From contig CP075368.1 of NCBI GenBank assembly GCA_019454185.1, positions 3,736,084-3,800,083 of the forward strand: a DNA stretch of 64,000 nucleotides, written 5' to 3'. The stretch is from Phycisphaeraceae bacterium (GTDB lineage Bacteria > Planctomycetota > Phycisphaerae > Phycisphaerales > UBA1924). Numbering within the stretch: position 1 is the stretch's first letter; each line of letters starts with the position of its first letter. A program made the position numbers and the translations under genes. The notes below the pieces were generated by a model. The model searched no databases. It saw only the letters and a list, made by a program, of their open reading frames with translations, and was not told where the DNA came from. This document shows positions 24,292-32,501 of this stretch, piece after piece.

Positions 24292-25688
24292 TGGGTGGCA
24301 CTCACGAGAACGGCGCGGATGGCGCATCGCGAGTGATCCTGGTCGGTCGGACCGGGCTGGATCAGTCCTTGCGATCGCGACCCGAGGTCGAGCTGCTCCG
24401 CGTGAAGTCGACGCTGGAGGCGATCGGCGAGCTGGCGATGCCGATCGATGAGCTGTCGCCAACGCGGACGGCGATCGTGGTCGGTGCGGATGCGATCTCC
24501 GATGAGCGAGCGGCATCTGAGTTTGCGAGGGCAGCGAGGTCGGTCGCGCCGGGTGTTGTGCTGATCTCTTCGGGCGATCGGGCGGGGGCCGAGTTTGATG
24601 GCGGGGCCTCGACGGATGAGGACGTGGTCCGGATGCTGCGATTCGGCTCGGGCAAGCGGGTTGCACCGGTGGCGCGAGGCGGGAGCGAGGATCGTGCGTC
24701 CTTCGCACAGCGCGACGCGGGCAAGCCCGGGGGCGTGGAATCGCTGATTGCTTCGATTCTGAATGGCGGGCCGGAGCGGATGCAGTCAGAGAACCGGCGT
24801 GACAGATCGGTTGCGATGCAGGGGCCGCGTGGGCAGCCGGTGCAGGGTCCGCACGATGTTCGCATGGTTGAATGCCTGCTTCGGGGGCAGGACGTGCTCG
24901 AAGTGGGGCTCGAGTTGCTGAGGAACCGGCTCGGGACGAGCACGCTCTCGTTCATCCCCGTGTCGGCCGCGACGAACGGCGGCGCGGAAGCGCCCGGCGG
25001 TGCTGCTCCGGTTGCGTATGGGCGAGCACTCATGGGGTTCCTGGTTGCGCCCGGCATCGAGACCGATGCGCTGAGCCCGCACGCTGCGTGGCTGGCGACG
25101 TGGCTTCGGCTGCGGGATCAGCAATCGGAGCTGCGTCACGCGGCGTTCACCGATCCGACTTCCGGCGCATGGAACCGGCGTTACTTCGATCGCTTCCTGG
25201 CGTCGGCGATCGAGGACTGCCGCGCGTCGAGGCGCACACTGACGCTGATGGTCTTTGATATCGACGACTTCAAGCAGTACAACGACAACCACGGGCACGG
25301 CGCGGGGGACGAGATCCTCTCGGAGATCGTGCGACTGATGAAGAGCGTGGTGAGGCCGACCGACCGAGTTTGTCGGATCGGCGGCGACGAGTTCGGCGTG
25401 ATCTTCCACGAGCCGGAGGGGCCTCGGGAGGCGAACAGCCGGCATCCGGACTCGGTGTGCAAGATCGCGCAGCGATTCCAGCAGCAGGTGGGGCGTCACC
25501 GCTTCCCGAAGCTTGGTTCTCAGGCGCCGGGTTCGCTCTCGATTTCGGGCGGATTGGCGACGTTCCCGTGGGACGGCTCGACGGCCGAGCAGTTGCTCGA
25601 GCGCGCCGATGCCCGCGCCCTTGAGAGCAAGCGCACGGGGAAGAACGCGCTGACGCTCGGTCCGAGCGCGATCCGGCGCGAGGAGTGA
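24288..25688 (+). CDS. Diguanylate cyclase (GGDEF) with receiver-like N-terminus
   Basis: A 466-residue protein expected to make cyclic di-GMP from GTP. The GGDEF domain occupies about 285-455, with active-site GGDEF at 365-369 preceded by DPTSGAWNRRYFD. RPTD at 356-359 is an inhibitory I-site (RxxD five residues before GGDEF), so product inhibition is likely. The N-terminal 100 residues resemble a degenerate receiver (SRVILVGRTGLDQ, TAIVVGADAIS, PGVVLISSGD). They are followed by a linker and a 100-residue segment of unknown fold before the cyclase. There is no membrane segment. It begins inside the stop of the preceding gene and converges on nuoD, 4 bp away. Confidence 0.92.
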   Translation: MMGGTHENGADGASRVILVGRTGLDQSLRSRPEVELLRVKSTLEAIGELAMPIDELSPTRTAIVVGADAISDERAASEFARAARSVAPGVVLISSGDRAGAEFDGGASTDEDVVRMLRFGSGKRVAPVARGGSEDRASFAQRDAGKPGGVESLIASILNGGPERMQSENRRDRSVAMQGPRGQPVQGPHDVRMVECLLRGQDVLEVGLELLRNRLGTSTLSFIPVSAATNGGAEAPGGAAPVAYGRALMGFLVAPGIETDALSPHAAWLATWLRLRDQQSELRHAAFTDPTSGAWNRRYFDRFLASAIEDCRASRRTLTLMVFDIDDFKQYNDNHGHGAGDEILSEIVRLMKSVVRPTDRVCRIGGDEFGVIFHEPEGPREANSRHPDSVCKIAQRFQQQVGRHRFPKLGSQAPGSLSISGGLATFPWDGSTAEQLLERADARALESKRTGKNALTLGPSAIRREE

Positions 25689-25692
25689 GTGT

Positions 25693-26982
25693 TCAGCGAT
25701 CGAGTTCCGCGGCGACGATGTTCAGCGAGCCGAGGATCGCGGGCACGTCGGCGAGCTGGTGCCCCTCGGTGAGCTTGGCCATGATCGCGTAGTTGATGAA
25801 GGAGGGTGGGCGGGTCTTGACGCGCCAGGGGCGCGGGCCGCCGTCGGAGACGATGAAGTAGCCGAGTTCGCCGTTGGCGGTCTCGTGTGCGCCGTAGCAC
25901 TCGGCGACGGGGGGCTGCCAGCCGCGGTTGGTCATGATGAGCTCGAAGTGCTGGATCAGGCCCTCGATGGAGCCGTAGACCTCGGACTTCTTGGGCTTGA
26001 CCATCTTGGAGTCTGCGAAGGTATCGATCGGTCCCTGCGGGATGTTGTCGATGAGCTGCTCGATGATCGACATGGACTGCTTCACTTCCTCGCAGCGGAC
26101 CTGGTAGCGTGCGAAGACGTCGCCGTCGGTGCTGATGGGGACCTTGAACTTGACGGCCTCGGCACCCTGGCCGTCCCAGTTGTCGGCGTAGCAGAGGTAT
26201 GGAGCATCCTTGCGGAGGTCGCGCCGGATGCCGGTGGAGCGGGCCAGCGGCCCGGTGATCGACCAGGCGTTGGCCTCTTCCATGGTCATCTTGCCGATGC
26301 CGACGGTGCGATCGAGGAAGATGCGGTTGCGGTTGAGGAGGTTCTCGATGTCCCTGATGGCGACGGAGAGGTCGTTCCTGAGGAAGTTCTTGACCATCCG
26401 CTTGAAGGTCTCTTCATCGGGAAGGTCTTTCATCAGGCCGCCGACGCGGGTCCAGTCGGGGTGGAAGCGCTGGCCGGAGATGTAGTCGACGATGTCGTAG
26501 ATGGTCTCGCGCGGGTTGAAGCCGTAGAGGAAGCCGGTGAACGCGCCCATGTCGAGTGCCGCGGCACCGATGCAGAGTAGGTGGTCCTGGATGCGGCCCA
26601 TCTCTGCCATGATCGTCCGCAGCACCTTGCAGCGGGGCGTGATGTCGATGCCGAAGAGTTTCTCGACGCAGTGGTGCCAGCAGATGTCGTTGGACACCGG
26701 CGAGAGGTAGTTCATGCGGCTGACGATGGTGACGTACTGGTTGTAGTCCATCACCTCGGCGAGCTTCTCAAAGCCGGAGTGGAGGTAGCCGATGTGGGGC
26801 GTGCAGCGTGCGACGCGCTCGCCGTCCAGCTCGAGGACGAGGCGGAGGGTCGTGTGCGTCGCGGGGTGCTGGGGGCCGAAGTTGAGGACCCAGCGGTCGC
26901 CGGTGTCCACGTGCTCGGCCAGGTAGCCGGTGGACTCGACATCAACGCCGAAGGTCTCGTCGGGGCGAAGGGTGTAGGACAA
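25693..26982 (-). CDS. nuoD: NADH-quinone oxidoreductase subunit D (NuoD, 49 kDa)
   Basis: Subunit D of complex I, in the quinone-reducing Q module at the junction with the membrane arm. The 429-residue protein has LNFGPQHPATHTTLR, with the His and Asp region near the quinone site, then YLHSGFEKLAE, NDICWHHCVEKLFGI and C-terminal SDGGPRPWRVKTRPPS. These are all standard for the family. The start is proposed at TTG 26982 (LSYTLRPDE), with AGGAG 9 bases upstream; an alternative GTG at 27057 is further out. It stands alone: nuoC and nuoB are not its neighbours, unlike in most bacteria. It converges on the diguanylate cyclase and is divergent from a PEP-CTERM gene. Confidence 0.95.
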   Translation of the reverse strand: MSYTLRPDETFGVDVESTGYLAEHVDTGDRWVLNFGPQHPATHTTLRLVLELDGERVARCTPHIGYLHSGFEKLAEVMDYNQYVTIVSRMNYLSPVSNDICWHHCVEKLFGIDITPRCKVLRTIMAEMGRIQDHLLCIGAAALDMGAFTGFLYGFNPRETIYDIVDYISGQRFHPDWTRVGGLMKDLPDEETFKRMVKNFLRNDLSVAIRDIENLLNRNRIFLDRTVGIGKMTMEEANAWSITGPLARSTGIRRDLRKDAPYLCYADNWDGQGAEAVKFKVPISTDGDVFARYQVRCEEVKQSMSIIEQLIDNIPQGPIDTFADSKMVKPKKSEVYGSIEGLIQHFELIMTNRGWQPPVAECYGAHETANGELGYFIVSDGGPRPWRVKTRPPSFINYAIMAKLTEGHQLADVPAILGSLNIVAAELDR

Positions 26983-27139
26983 GGGGCGAACTCCTGAGCC
27001 GGCACGGTCGACCGGGCCGCAAGTATAGGAAGGGCTGTTCCTGAGGCGGCTTTCCACGAAAGACCTTGGAGCCGCCGGATCAGTCTGCTACGCTGCGTTG
27101 CGGGGACGAGACTCGGACCAGACATCGGAGGCCAGTGCC

Positions 27140-27784
27140 ATGCGACCTTCTCTTGCTACAGGACGGGCTTTCGGACGGGCGTTGGGCCGGCCTTGCTGCC
27201 TGGCTCTCGGCCTCTGCGCCGCCTTCGCGGCATCCTCCGTGGCCGGCCCGCTGGTGCTCTCCGGCACGGGGCGCACGATCGATGTGTGGCCCCATCTCCC
27301 GGGCGGGGACCAGTACCCCTTCGTCGGGCTCGAGTGGGAAGTAGAAGCGCAGCTTGCGTTCGAGTTCCACTACGACAGCGATACGCCGCCGACGACACTG
27401 ACGGATACCTTCGCGCGGTATGTCTTCCCGGGCGGCGGCTCGACATTCGCCATCGATGGGCGCGTGGTGGAGGCCTCATTGCTGGAGATCGTGGTCTGGC
27501 ATGACGCCGGTAACCACATATCGGTGGACTTCATGATGCACAGCACGGTGCACCAGATGTACGCGAGCATCGGCTTGATCGGCATCGGCCTGCCTCCGCT
27601 CGTCGTTCCCAGTTCGCTCGACTCGTTCTCGTTTCCTGTAGAGTTGGGGGCGAACTCGTACCTGAATGACTATCTGCTGCCGATTCTCATGGGACGAGCG
27701 GACACGATCGTCATCACGCCCGCTCCGGGCTCATTCGTCGCGATCGGTTTCGGCGTACTCGCGGTGAACCGGCGTAGACGCTGA
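27140..27784 (+). CDS. PEP-CTERM-type secreted protein, 214 aa
   Basis: Exported protein with signal peptide LALGLCAAFAASSVAGP and a C-terminal sorting tail TPAPGSFVAIGFGVLAVNRRRR. The tail is a PAPG motif, a hydrophobic stretch and four arginines. The mature region (GLEWEVEAQLAFEFHYDSD, later MHSTVHQMYASIGLIG) is beta-rich without a catalytic motif. The ATG at 27140 follows GGAGG by 8 bases. It is the second of three PAPG-tailed proteins in the window. They share only the tail and not the mature sequence. Nothing nearby suggests a shared pathway; the divergent neighbour is nuoD. Confidence 0.8.
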   Translation: MRPSLATGRAFGRALGRPCCLALGLCAAFAASSVAGPLVLSGTGRTIDVWPHLPGGDQYPFVGLEWEVEAQLAFEFHYDSDTPPTTLTDTFARYVFPGGGSTFAIDGRVVEASLLEIVVWHDAGNHISVDFMMHSTVHQMYASIGLIGIGLPPLVVPSSLDSFSFPVELGANSYLNDYLLPILMGRADTIVITPAPGSFVAIGFGVLAVNRRRR

Positions 27785-27799
27785 TCGCTCAGGGGCACT

Positions 27800-27820
27800 G
27801 CCGGGAACGTTGATCCCGGC
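27800..27820 (+). terminator. Hairpin after the PEP-CTERM gene
   Basis: GCCGGGA (27800-27806) pairs perfectly with TCCCGGC (27814-27820) around a 7-base loop, 16 bases past the stop. No T run follows. It is the expected position for termination before the glycosyltransferase gene. Confidence 0.4.
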
Positions 27821-27864
27821 GGCCACCCCCAACGACGGCCGTCAGAACTCAGTACGCTTGCGCC

Positions 27865-29751
27865 ATGCGAATCTGCCTCGTCAGCCGCGAGATGGCCCCG
27901 TTCTGGGGCGCGGGGATCGGGACCTATGTCTCGTCTATGGCTCGCGCGTGGGTGCAGGCGGGGCACGAGGTTCACGTGCTCGGGGTGAACGACCCCGAGG
28001 CCCTCTCAAAGGGGGCAAGACTCTTTCCGGGCGTTCGGTTCCACGATGTTGATCCGTTGGCGGAGTCGGACGATCGCGTGCTCTGGCGGTCGGATGTGGC
28101 GAAGCGGTCTCAGCAGGTGAGGCGTGCGTTGATTCGATTGCATGCCGCCCACCGGTTCGATTTCATCGAGTTTCCGGAGTACTTCGCCGAAGGGGCATTC
28201 TCGATCCGGGGTGCGCGTTCCTTGGGCGAGTTGGCGGGCGCGACGCTGGGCGTGCGATTGCACTCGCCGGATCGGCTCTGTCGCGAGCTCAATGCGGACC
28301 CTCTGCTCGGGTTCAATCGGCTGCTGACGGATCGGCTTGAGATGGAGTCGGTGGCGCACGCCGACGCGGTTGTCTCCCCAACGTCGGCGTTGCTCGAATG
28401 GTGCCGCACCGAACTGCGAGCCATGGGCCTTTCGATGCACGGGCCGAGCGGCGTTGTGCCGTACCCGTTTGATGCGTCGGAGTTCGCGGGCGCGAGAGCG
28501 GGCTGGTCGGACCCGGCCTCGGGTCGCGCGGGTCACCGCGTGCCGGAGATCCTGTACTTCGGGCGGCTGGAGCGTCGCAAGGGCGTTGATCTGCTGGTCG
28601 ATGCGTTCAACGGGCTGATCGGGCGCGGCATGGATTGCACGCTGCGAATGATCGGCGGCGATACCAGGACCGGTCCCGGCGGGGGATCGATGCGGGAGCA
28701 TCTGGTGCTGCGGCTTGCGGACGAGGCGCGCGATCGCGTGATCTTTGAGGATCGGCTGCCTCGTGATCAGATCGTCGGGGCTGTGCTGGCTGCGTCGGCA
28801 TCGGGCGGCGTCTGCTGCTTCCCTTCGCGATGGGAGAACTTTCCGAATGTGCTCCTCGAAGCGATGTCCCTGGGCGCGCCGGTGGTGTGCGCGGATTCGA
28901 GCGGGATGTCCGAGATCGTGCAGCACGGACACTCGGGGTTGTTGTTTCGATCGGGTGACGTGCCGGCTCTCGCGGACGCCCTGTTTCTGACGCTCGCAGA
29001 CAGATCGCTGCGCGAACGCATGGCGTCGAACGCGCCGGCCCAGATCCGGGCGCTCTGCGATGCGGCTTCCATCGCGGCACAGGCGTCTTCCATAGCGGAT
29101 CAGGGGCGATCGCATCGGGCTTCGCGTGCGCTTCCCAGCATCGAGGCCGATGGCGCCCCGTTGCAGGAGATTGTGCTGAGTGCGCCAGGGGCCTGGCGTG
29201 AGATCGAGCGGGCCGCACGGCGCACAGACGCCTCGGCGATCCTCGTGCGGAGCGTTGATGCGAGTGTCGATCCGCGGCTCGTATCCGCATCGGCGCGGAT
29301 CCTGGCGGCCGAGCCGGATGTGGCCGTTGTGTCGGCGTTCGTGCATGGCCACTCGCCTCGTGAATCGTGGGTGCCGCTGGGGCTGGATCCTGGCGGGCTC
29401 GCAGCACTCGATCTCTCTGGGATCGGGGCCGGGGCAGTCATCCGCACCGAGGCGTTGCGTGCAGCGATCCTCCGGATCGAGGAGGGGCTGAGCGCGCTCG
29501 GCCCGGGGGCGGGTGTCGAGGGGCTCTCGTGGGTCATCGCGGCGGGGTTGGCATCGCTCGCGTGGAAGGGCGTGGTCATCCCGGAGCCGTGGGTGGGTGT
29601 GCGGGGTATGCAGCACCCTTATGCGATCGTCCCCCAGCAGCATCGCACGCGGGTCGTCGTGGCGTCGATGCTGGAGCATGCTGGTTCGACGGGTCACGAC
29701 GCGACGCGGCTGCTGGCGAGCGTGTTGGGCAGCTTCGCCGGGAGTGGATGA
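27865..29751 (+). CDS. GT4-family glycosyltransferase with unusual C-terminal domain
   Basis: A 628-residue two-part protein. Residues 1-395 are a GT-B retaining glycosyltransferase of family 4. They have CLVSREMAPFWGAGIGTYV (N-lobe), LYFGRLERRKGVDLLVDAF (donor lobe start) and the nucleotide-sugar site SRWENFPNVLLEAMSLGAPVV with the E-x7-E motif. Residues 410-620 form an added domain: it starts with APLQEIVLSAPGAWREIERAA and later reads RSVDASVDPRLVSASARILAAEPDVAVVSAF. This second part looks like a degenerate GT2 fold, where a DxD should lie at the first of these strands and only DAS remains. The acceptor is unknown. No polysaccharide operon surrounds it; flanking genes are PEP-CTERM proteins. 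Confidence 0.85.
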   Translation: MRICLVSREMAPFWGAGIGTYVSSMARAWVQAGHEVHVLGVNDPEALSKGARLFPGVRFHDVDPLAESDDRVLWRSDVAKRSQQVRRALIRLHAAHRFDFIEFPEYFAEGAFSIRGARSLGELAGATLGVRLHSPDRLCRELNADPLLGFNRLLTDRLEMESVAHADAVVSPTSALLEWCRTELRAMGLSMHGPSGVVPYPFDASEFAGARAGWSDPASGRAGHRVPEILYFGRLERRKGVDLLVDAFNGLIGRGMDCTLRMIGGDTRTGPGGGSMREHLVLRLADEARDRVIFEDRLPRDQIVGAVLAASASGGVCCFPSRWENFPNVLLEAMSLGAPVVCADSSGMSEIVQHGHSGLLFRSGDVPALADALFLTLADRSLRERMASNAPAQIRALCDAASIAAQASSIADQGRSHRASRALPSIEADGAPLQEIVLSAPGAWREIERAARRTDASAILVRSVDASVDPRLVSASARILAAEPDVAVVSAFVHGHSPRESWVPLGLDPGGLAALDLSGIGAGAVIRTEALRAAILRIEEGLSALGPGAGVEGLSWVIAAGLASLAWKGVVIPEPWVGVRGMQHPYAIVPQQHRTRVVVASMLEHAGSTGHDATRLLASVLGSFAGSG

Positions 29752-29770
29752 AACGGGCGGCGGAGAAAGA

Positions 29771-29802
29771 ACAACCGCCCGGCCGTGTGGCCGAGCGGTT
29801 GT
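29771..29802 (-). terminator. Terminator of the minus-strand PEP-CTERM gene
   Basis: ACAACCGC (29771-29778) pairs with GCGGTTGT (29795-29802). On the minus strand the stem is followed by TCTTTCTCC, the T-rich tail, about 50 bases past the stop of the gene at 29856. It lies between convergent genes. Confidence 0.65.
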
Positions 29803-29855
29803 GGTTGCGTCCGCTATGGGACTATGGACCGGATCGATCCGGCCGTTCGCTGGTA

Positions 29856-30386
29856 TCAGCGGCGACGGCGGGCGGCGAGACCGGCGAGGCCGAGGAGGGC
29901 CAGAGAGCCGGGAGCCGGGATCGGGGTGTAGTTGATGGTGATGCGACCGCTGTTGACGATCGCGTCCTGAACGGAGACGCCGCCGTCGTCAAACGTCTCG
30001 AAGACGGTGACGAAGAGGTTGCCCGTGGTGAGAACGAAGGGACCACCACCCCAAGCGCCGGGGAGCGAGCCGAAGTTGCCGGAGCCGATGAAGTTGCCGC
30101 CGGAGCCGAGCGTGGAGGGAGCGTGATCAAAGAACGCGCCGACGGGGCCGTCGTTCAGCGAGAGAACGAGCTCGGAGCGCCAAGAGCCGTTCATGGTGGT
30201 GAAGTTGATCTCGTAAGAGGCCGAGTCGATGGTTGAGCCGGCAGGGAGCGGGATGGTGACGCCGCTGTTGTTGGGGTGGCCGTACCCAGCGAAAGAGCGC
30301 CAGCCGGTGATGTCAACGACGAGCACATCGGCCGAAGCCGCGAGTGCCATACCTGAAGCCGCAAGAATCGCAAGAGTCTTCTTCAT
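29856..30386 (-). CDS. PEP-CTERM-type secreted protein, 176 aa
   Basis: Exported protein with signal peptide MKKTLAILAASGMALAASA and sorting tail TPIPAPGSLALLGLAGLAARRRR. The tail has PAPG, a hydrophobic helix and an Arg cluster. The mature part is Gly/Ser/Phe-rich and beta-predicted (ITGWRSFAGYGHPNNSG, LGSGGNFIGSGNFGSLPG) with no cysteine. Its composition fits a surface or matrix protein, and no family is recognised. GGGAGG lies 8 bases before the ATG. The promoter has near-consensus boxes and the gene has its own terminator, so it is monocistronic and probably well expressed. Confidence 0.85.
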   Translation of the reverse strand: MKKTLAILAASGMALAASADVLVVDITGWRSFAGYGHPNNSGVTIPLPAGSTIDSASYEINFTTMNGSWRSELVLSLNDGPVGAFFDHAPSTLGSGGNFIGSGNFGSLPGAWGGGPFVLTTGNLFVTVFETFDDGGVSVQDAIVNSGRITINYTPIPAPGSLALLGLAGLAARRRR

Positions 30387-30541
30387 GTCTTTGCCTCCCG
30401 ATCCATCCCCGAGCGTGTGGGGAAATGTGGATCGAAACTACGCCCCGCAAGTACGACACCGCACGGCTCGCAGGGCACGAGCACGACGGCAAACGGAACG
30501 CTCGATGGAGGGGAGGGTGTGCCGAGCTCTCCAACTCGGCA

Positions 30542-30573
30542 CCAGACTTGTCTCTCTCCAGACTTGTCTCTCT
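30542..30573 (+). repeat. Perfect 16-bp tandem duplication in a leader
   Basis: CCAGACTTGTCTCTCT occurs twice head to tail. It lies in the 5' untranslated region of the minus-strand PEP-CTERM gene, between its promoter and its start codon. A slipped-strand change in copy number would alter the leader length. Confidence 0.7.
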
Positions 30574-30612
30574 CACCTGCACCAAAGCGAGTGGTACGAA
30601 CCACCAAGAGTG

Positions 30613-30641
30613 TTTATACCTGACACGCCCACGACGATCAA
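30613..30641 (-). promoter_or_regulatory. Promoter of the PEP-CTERM gene at 29.9 kb
   Basis: On the minus strand TTGATC (complement of 30636-30641) and TATAAA (complement of 30613-30618) are separated by exactly 17 bp. Initiation near 30606 gives a leader of about 220 bases. The remaining gene-free sequence from 30387 to 30843 is AT-richer than the chromosome and shows only this promoter and the tandem duplication. Confidence 0.6.
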
Positions 30642-30843
30642 TGCTGACCAAACCAAATCTTCAGGATTTTCAAGTTGATACGTCCGAAATCGTTGCAAAA
30701 CAGCAGTTTATACGGACCTTGCGGGCAAAATTGGTCCCATAACATGTCAGAGATTCAACAAGTATGGTCTTTGCATGGTATTTCCGCGGCGTCCAGCTGC
30801 CGGCGTCTTTGGCAGGTGCGTCCACACGCGCCCAGAGGGAGAA

Positions 30844-32334
30844 CTAGTCCCGGTTCATCGAGCGGATCAGGTGTGCGAGGAGCCGGGTTCCCCACCCGGT
30901 CGGGCCGTCGATGTACATCCCGGCGTTCTTCTCGGCGACATGGACGCCCGCGATGTCGAGGTGGCACCAGGGGACATCCTTTTGCACGAAGTTCGCCAGG
31001 AACGCCGCACCCTGGGTCGCATGGGCCTTGCGATTCGGGTTGCTGTTCAGGATGTCGGCAACCGGCGACTTCATCATGTCGCGATAGTCCGCGTGCGCGT
31101 ACGGGAGACGCCAGACCAGTTCGCCCGAACCGGCGGCGGCACACTCCACAGCCCCGCGAAGCTGGTCGTTGTCGCAGAAGAGCCCCGCGTATGTGGAGCC
31201 GAGGGCGGTGATGACGCCGCCCGTGAGCGTGGCCAGATCGATGATCGCCCTCGGCTTCTCGACTTCGCACGCCCAGATCAGGGCATCTGCCAGCACGAGG
31301 CGTCCCTCGGCATCGGTGTTGGTGACTTCGACCGTGACGCCGTTGCGGTAGCGGATGACATCGTCGGGGCGATAGGCCTCATCGCTGATGGAGTTCTCAG
31401 CCGCGGCGAGCAGCGCGACGACGGGAAAGTCCGGCTTGATGACGGTGGCGATCGCGTGCATTGCGCCGAGAACGGCGCAGCCGCCATCCTTGTCGCGTTT
31501 CATGCCGACCATCATGTTGTTGATCTTCAGCGAGAGCCCGCCGGTGTCGTAAGTGATGGTCTTTCCGACGAGAACCAGCGGCTTTGCGGCACGGGCCTTC
31601 GCGCTCTTGGGTGTGTACTCGAGGCGGATCAGGCAGGGCTTGTTCTCTGACGCCTTGCCGACGTTGATCAGGCCTGTCATGCGCTCGGATTCGAGCTCGT
31701 CTCCTTCGACGATGCGGGCCTTGAGGCCGGTTGCGCGTGCGAGCTTTCGCGCCTGGGCCGCCATCCACGAGGGTGTCGCGATGTTGGGGGGGGTCTGGCT
31801 CAACGTGCGAGCGAGGTTCACTCCCTGTGCGATCTGGAGCCCGGTTTTCATTCCCGAGGTCATGGCGCGATCGTCGGAGCGGATCGCGAGATCGGTGCGC
31901 TCGGCTTTGGGCGTGGCGGATCCCCGGAACTCATCGCAGGACCAGGAGAGAAGGCCGATCGCCTCGCCGATCGCCTCGCCTGCGATCGCGGCGTCGATGC
32001 CCGCCTGGGCAGCGGGCCCGGAGAATGCGAGCGTTGCGGCGTCGTCCTTGGAGGCGGCCAGGCGTCTGCCGACGGCGGCGGCGGCGTCCCTGAGCGTCTG
32101 CGGCGTGCAGGCCGATTTCTCACCAAGACCGACGATCATCACGCGTGAGCGGGGGTTGATCCAGGCCTCGACGATCCGTCCGACATCGCCCGTTGCTTCC
32201 TTTCGTTTCAGCGCGCCGGCGACACCCGCCTGCGGCGCGGCACGCTTCGAGAGCCGGTCGAGACCCTGGCCCTTGAAGTGACCGACGACGACGACGCCCT
32301 TGCCTTTTTCTGACACGGTCACGCTGTTGAACAC
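30844..32334 (-). CDS. pepA: Leucyl aminopeptidase (M17 family)
   Basis: Cytosolic manganese/zinc-dependent aminopeptidase of 496 residues. The N-terminal domain is variable (VMIVGLGEKSACTPQTLRDAAAAVGR). The catalytic domain carries VGKTITYDTGGLSLK, metal-binding NTDAEGRLVLADAL (the family signature) and a C-terminal GVHVAEKNAGMYIDGPTGWGTRLL. The start is a GTG at 32334 (first residues MFNSVTV), with AAGGAG 8 bases before it. It hydrolyses N-terminal residues of peptides in protein turnover. It is divergent from the lamin-tail-domain gene, with starts 167 bp apart. There is no partner operon gene. Confidence 0.95.
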   Translation of the reverse strand: MFNSVTVSEKGKGVVVVGHFKGQGLDRLSKRAAPQAGVAGALKRKEATGDVGRIVEAWINPRSRVMIVGLGEKSACTPQTLRDAAAAVGRRLAASKDDAATLAFSGPAAQAGIDAAIAGEAIGEAIGLLSWSCDEFRGSATPKAERTDLAIRSDDRAMTSGMKTGLQIAQGVNLARTLSQTPPNIATPSWMAAQARKLARATGLKARIVEGDELESERMTGLINVGKASENKPCLIRLEYTPKSAKARAAKPLVLVGKTITYDTGGLSLKINNMMVGMKRDKDGGCAVLGAMHAIATVIKPDFPVVALLAAAENSISDEAYRPDDVIRYRNGVTVEVTNTDAEGRLVLADALIWACEVEKPRAIIDLATLTGGVITALGSTYAGLFCDNDQLRGAVECAAAGSGELVWRLPYAHADYRDMMKSPVADILNSNPNRKAHATQGAAFLANFVQKDVPWCHLDIAGVHVAEKNAGMYIDGPTGWGTRLLAHLIRSMNRD

Positions 32335-32501
32335 TGGTGGACTCCTTGCGCCAAGGTATGGCGATGGGTTTTTCTCATGGGTCGTGCGGCGTTTGGATCG
32401 TTGCACGAGGAAGAGGGCGCAATCGTAATCGACTCGGGGGCGATCGTCAGTCTCTCGTCACACCCCTTTTGCCGGACGCCCTTCGCGTGTACGCTGGGTG
32501 C

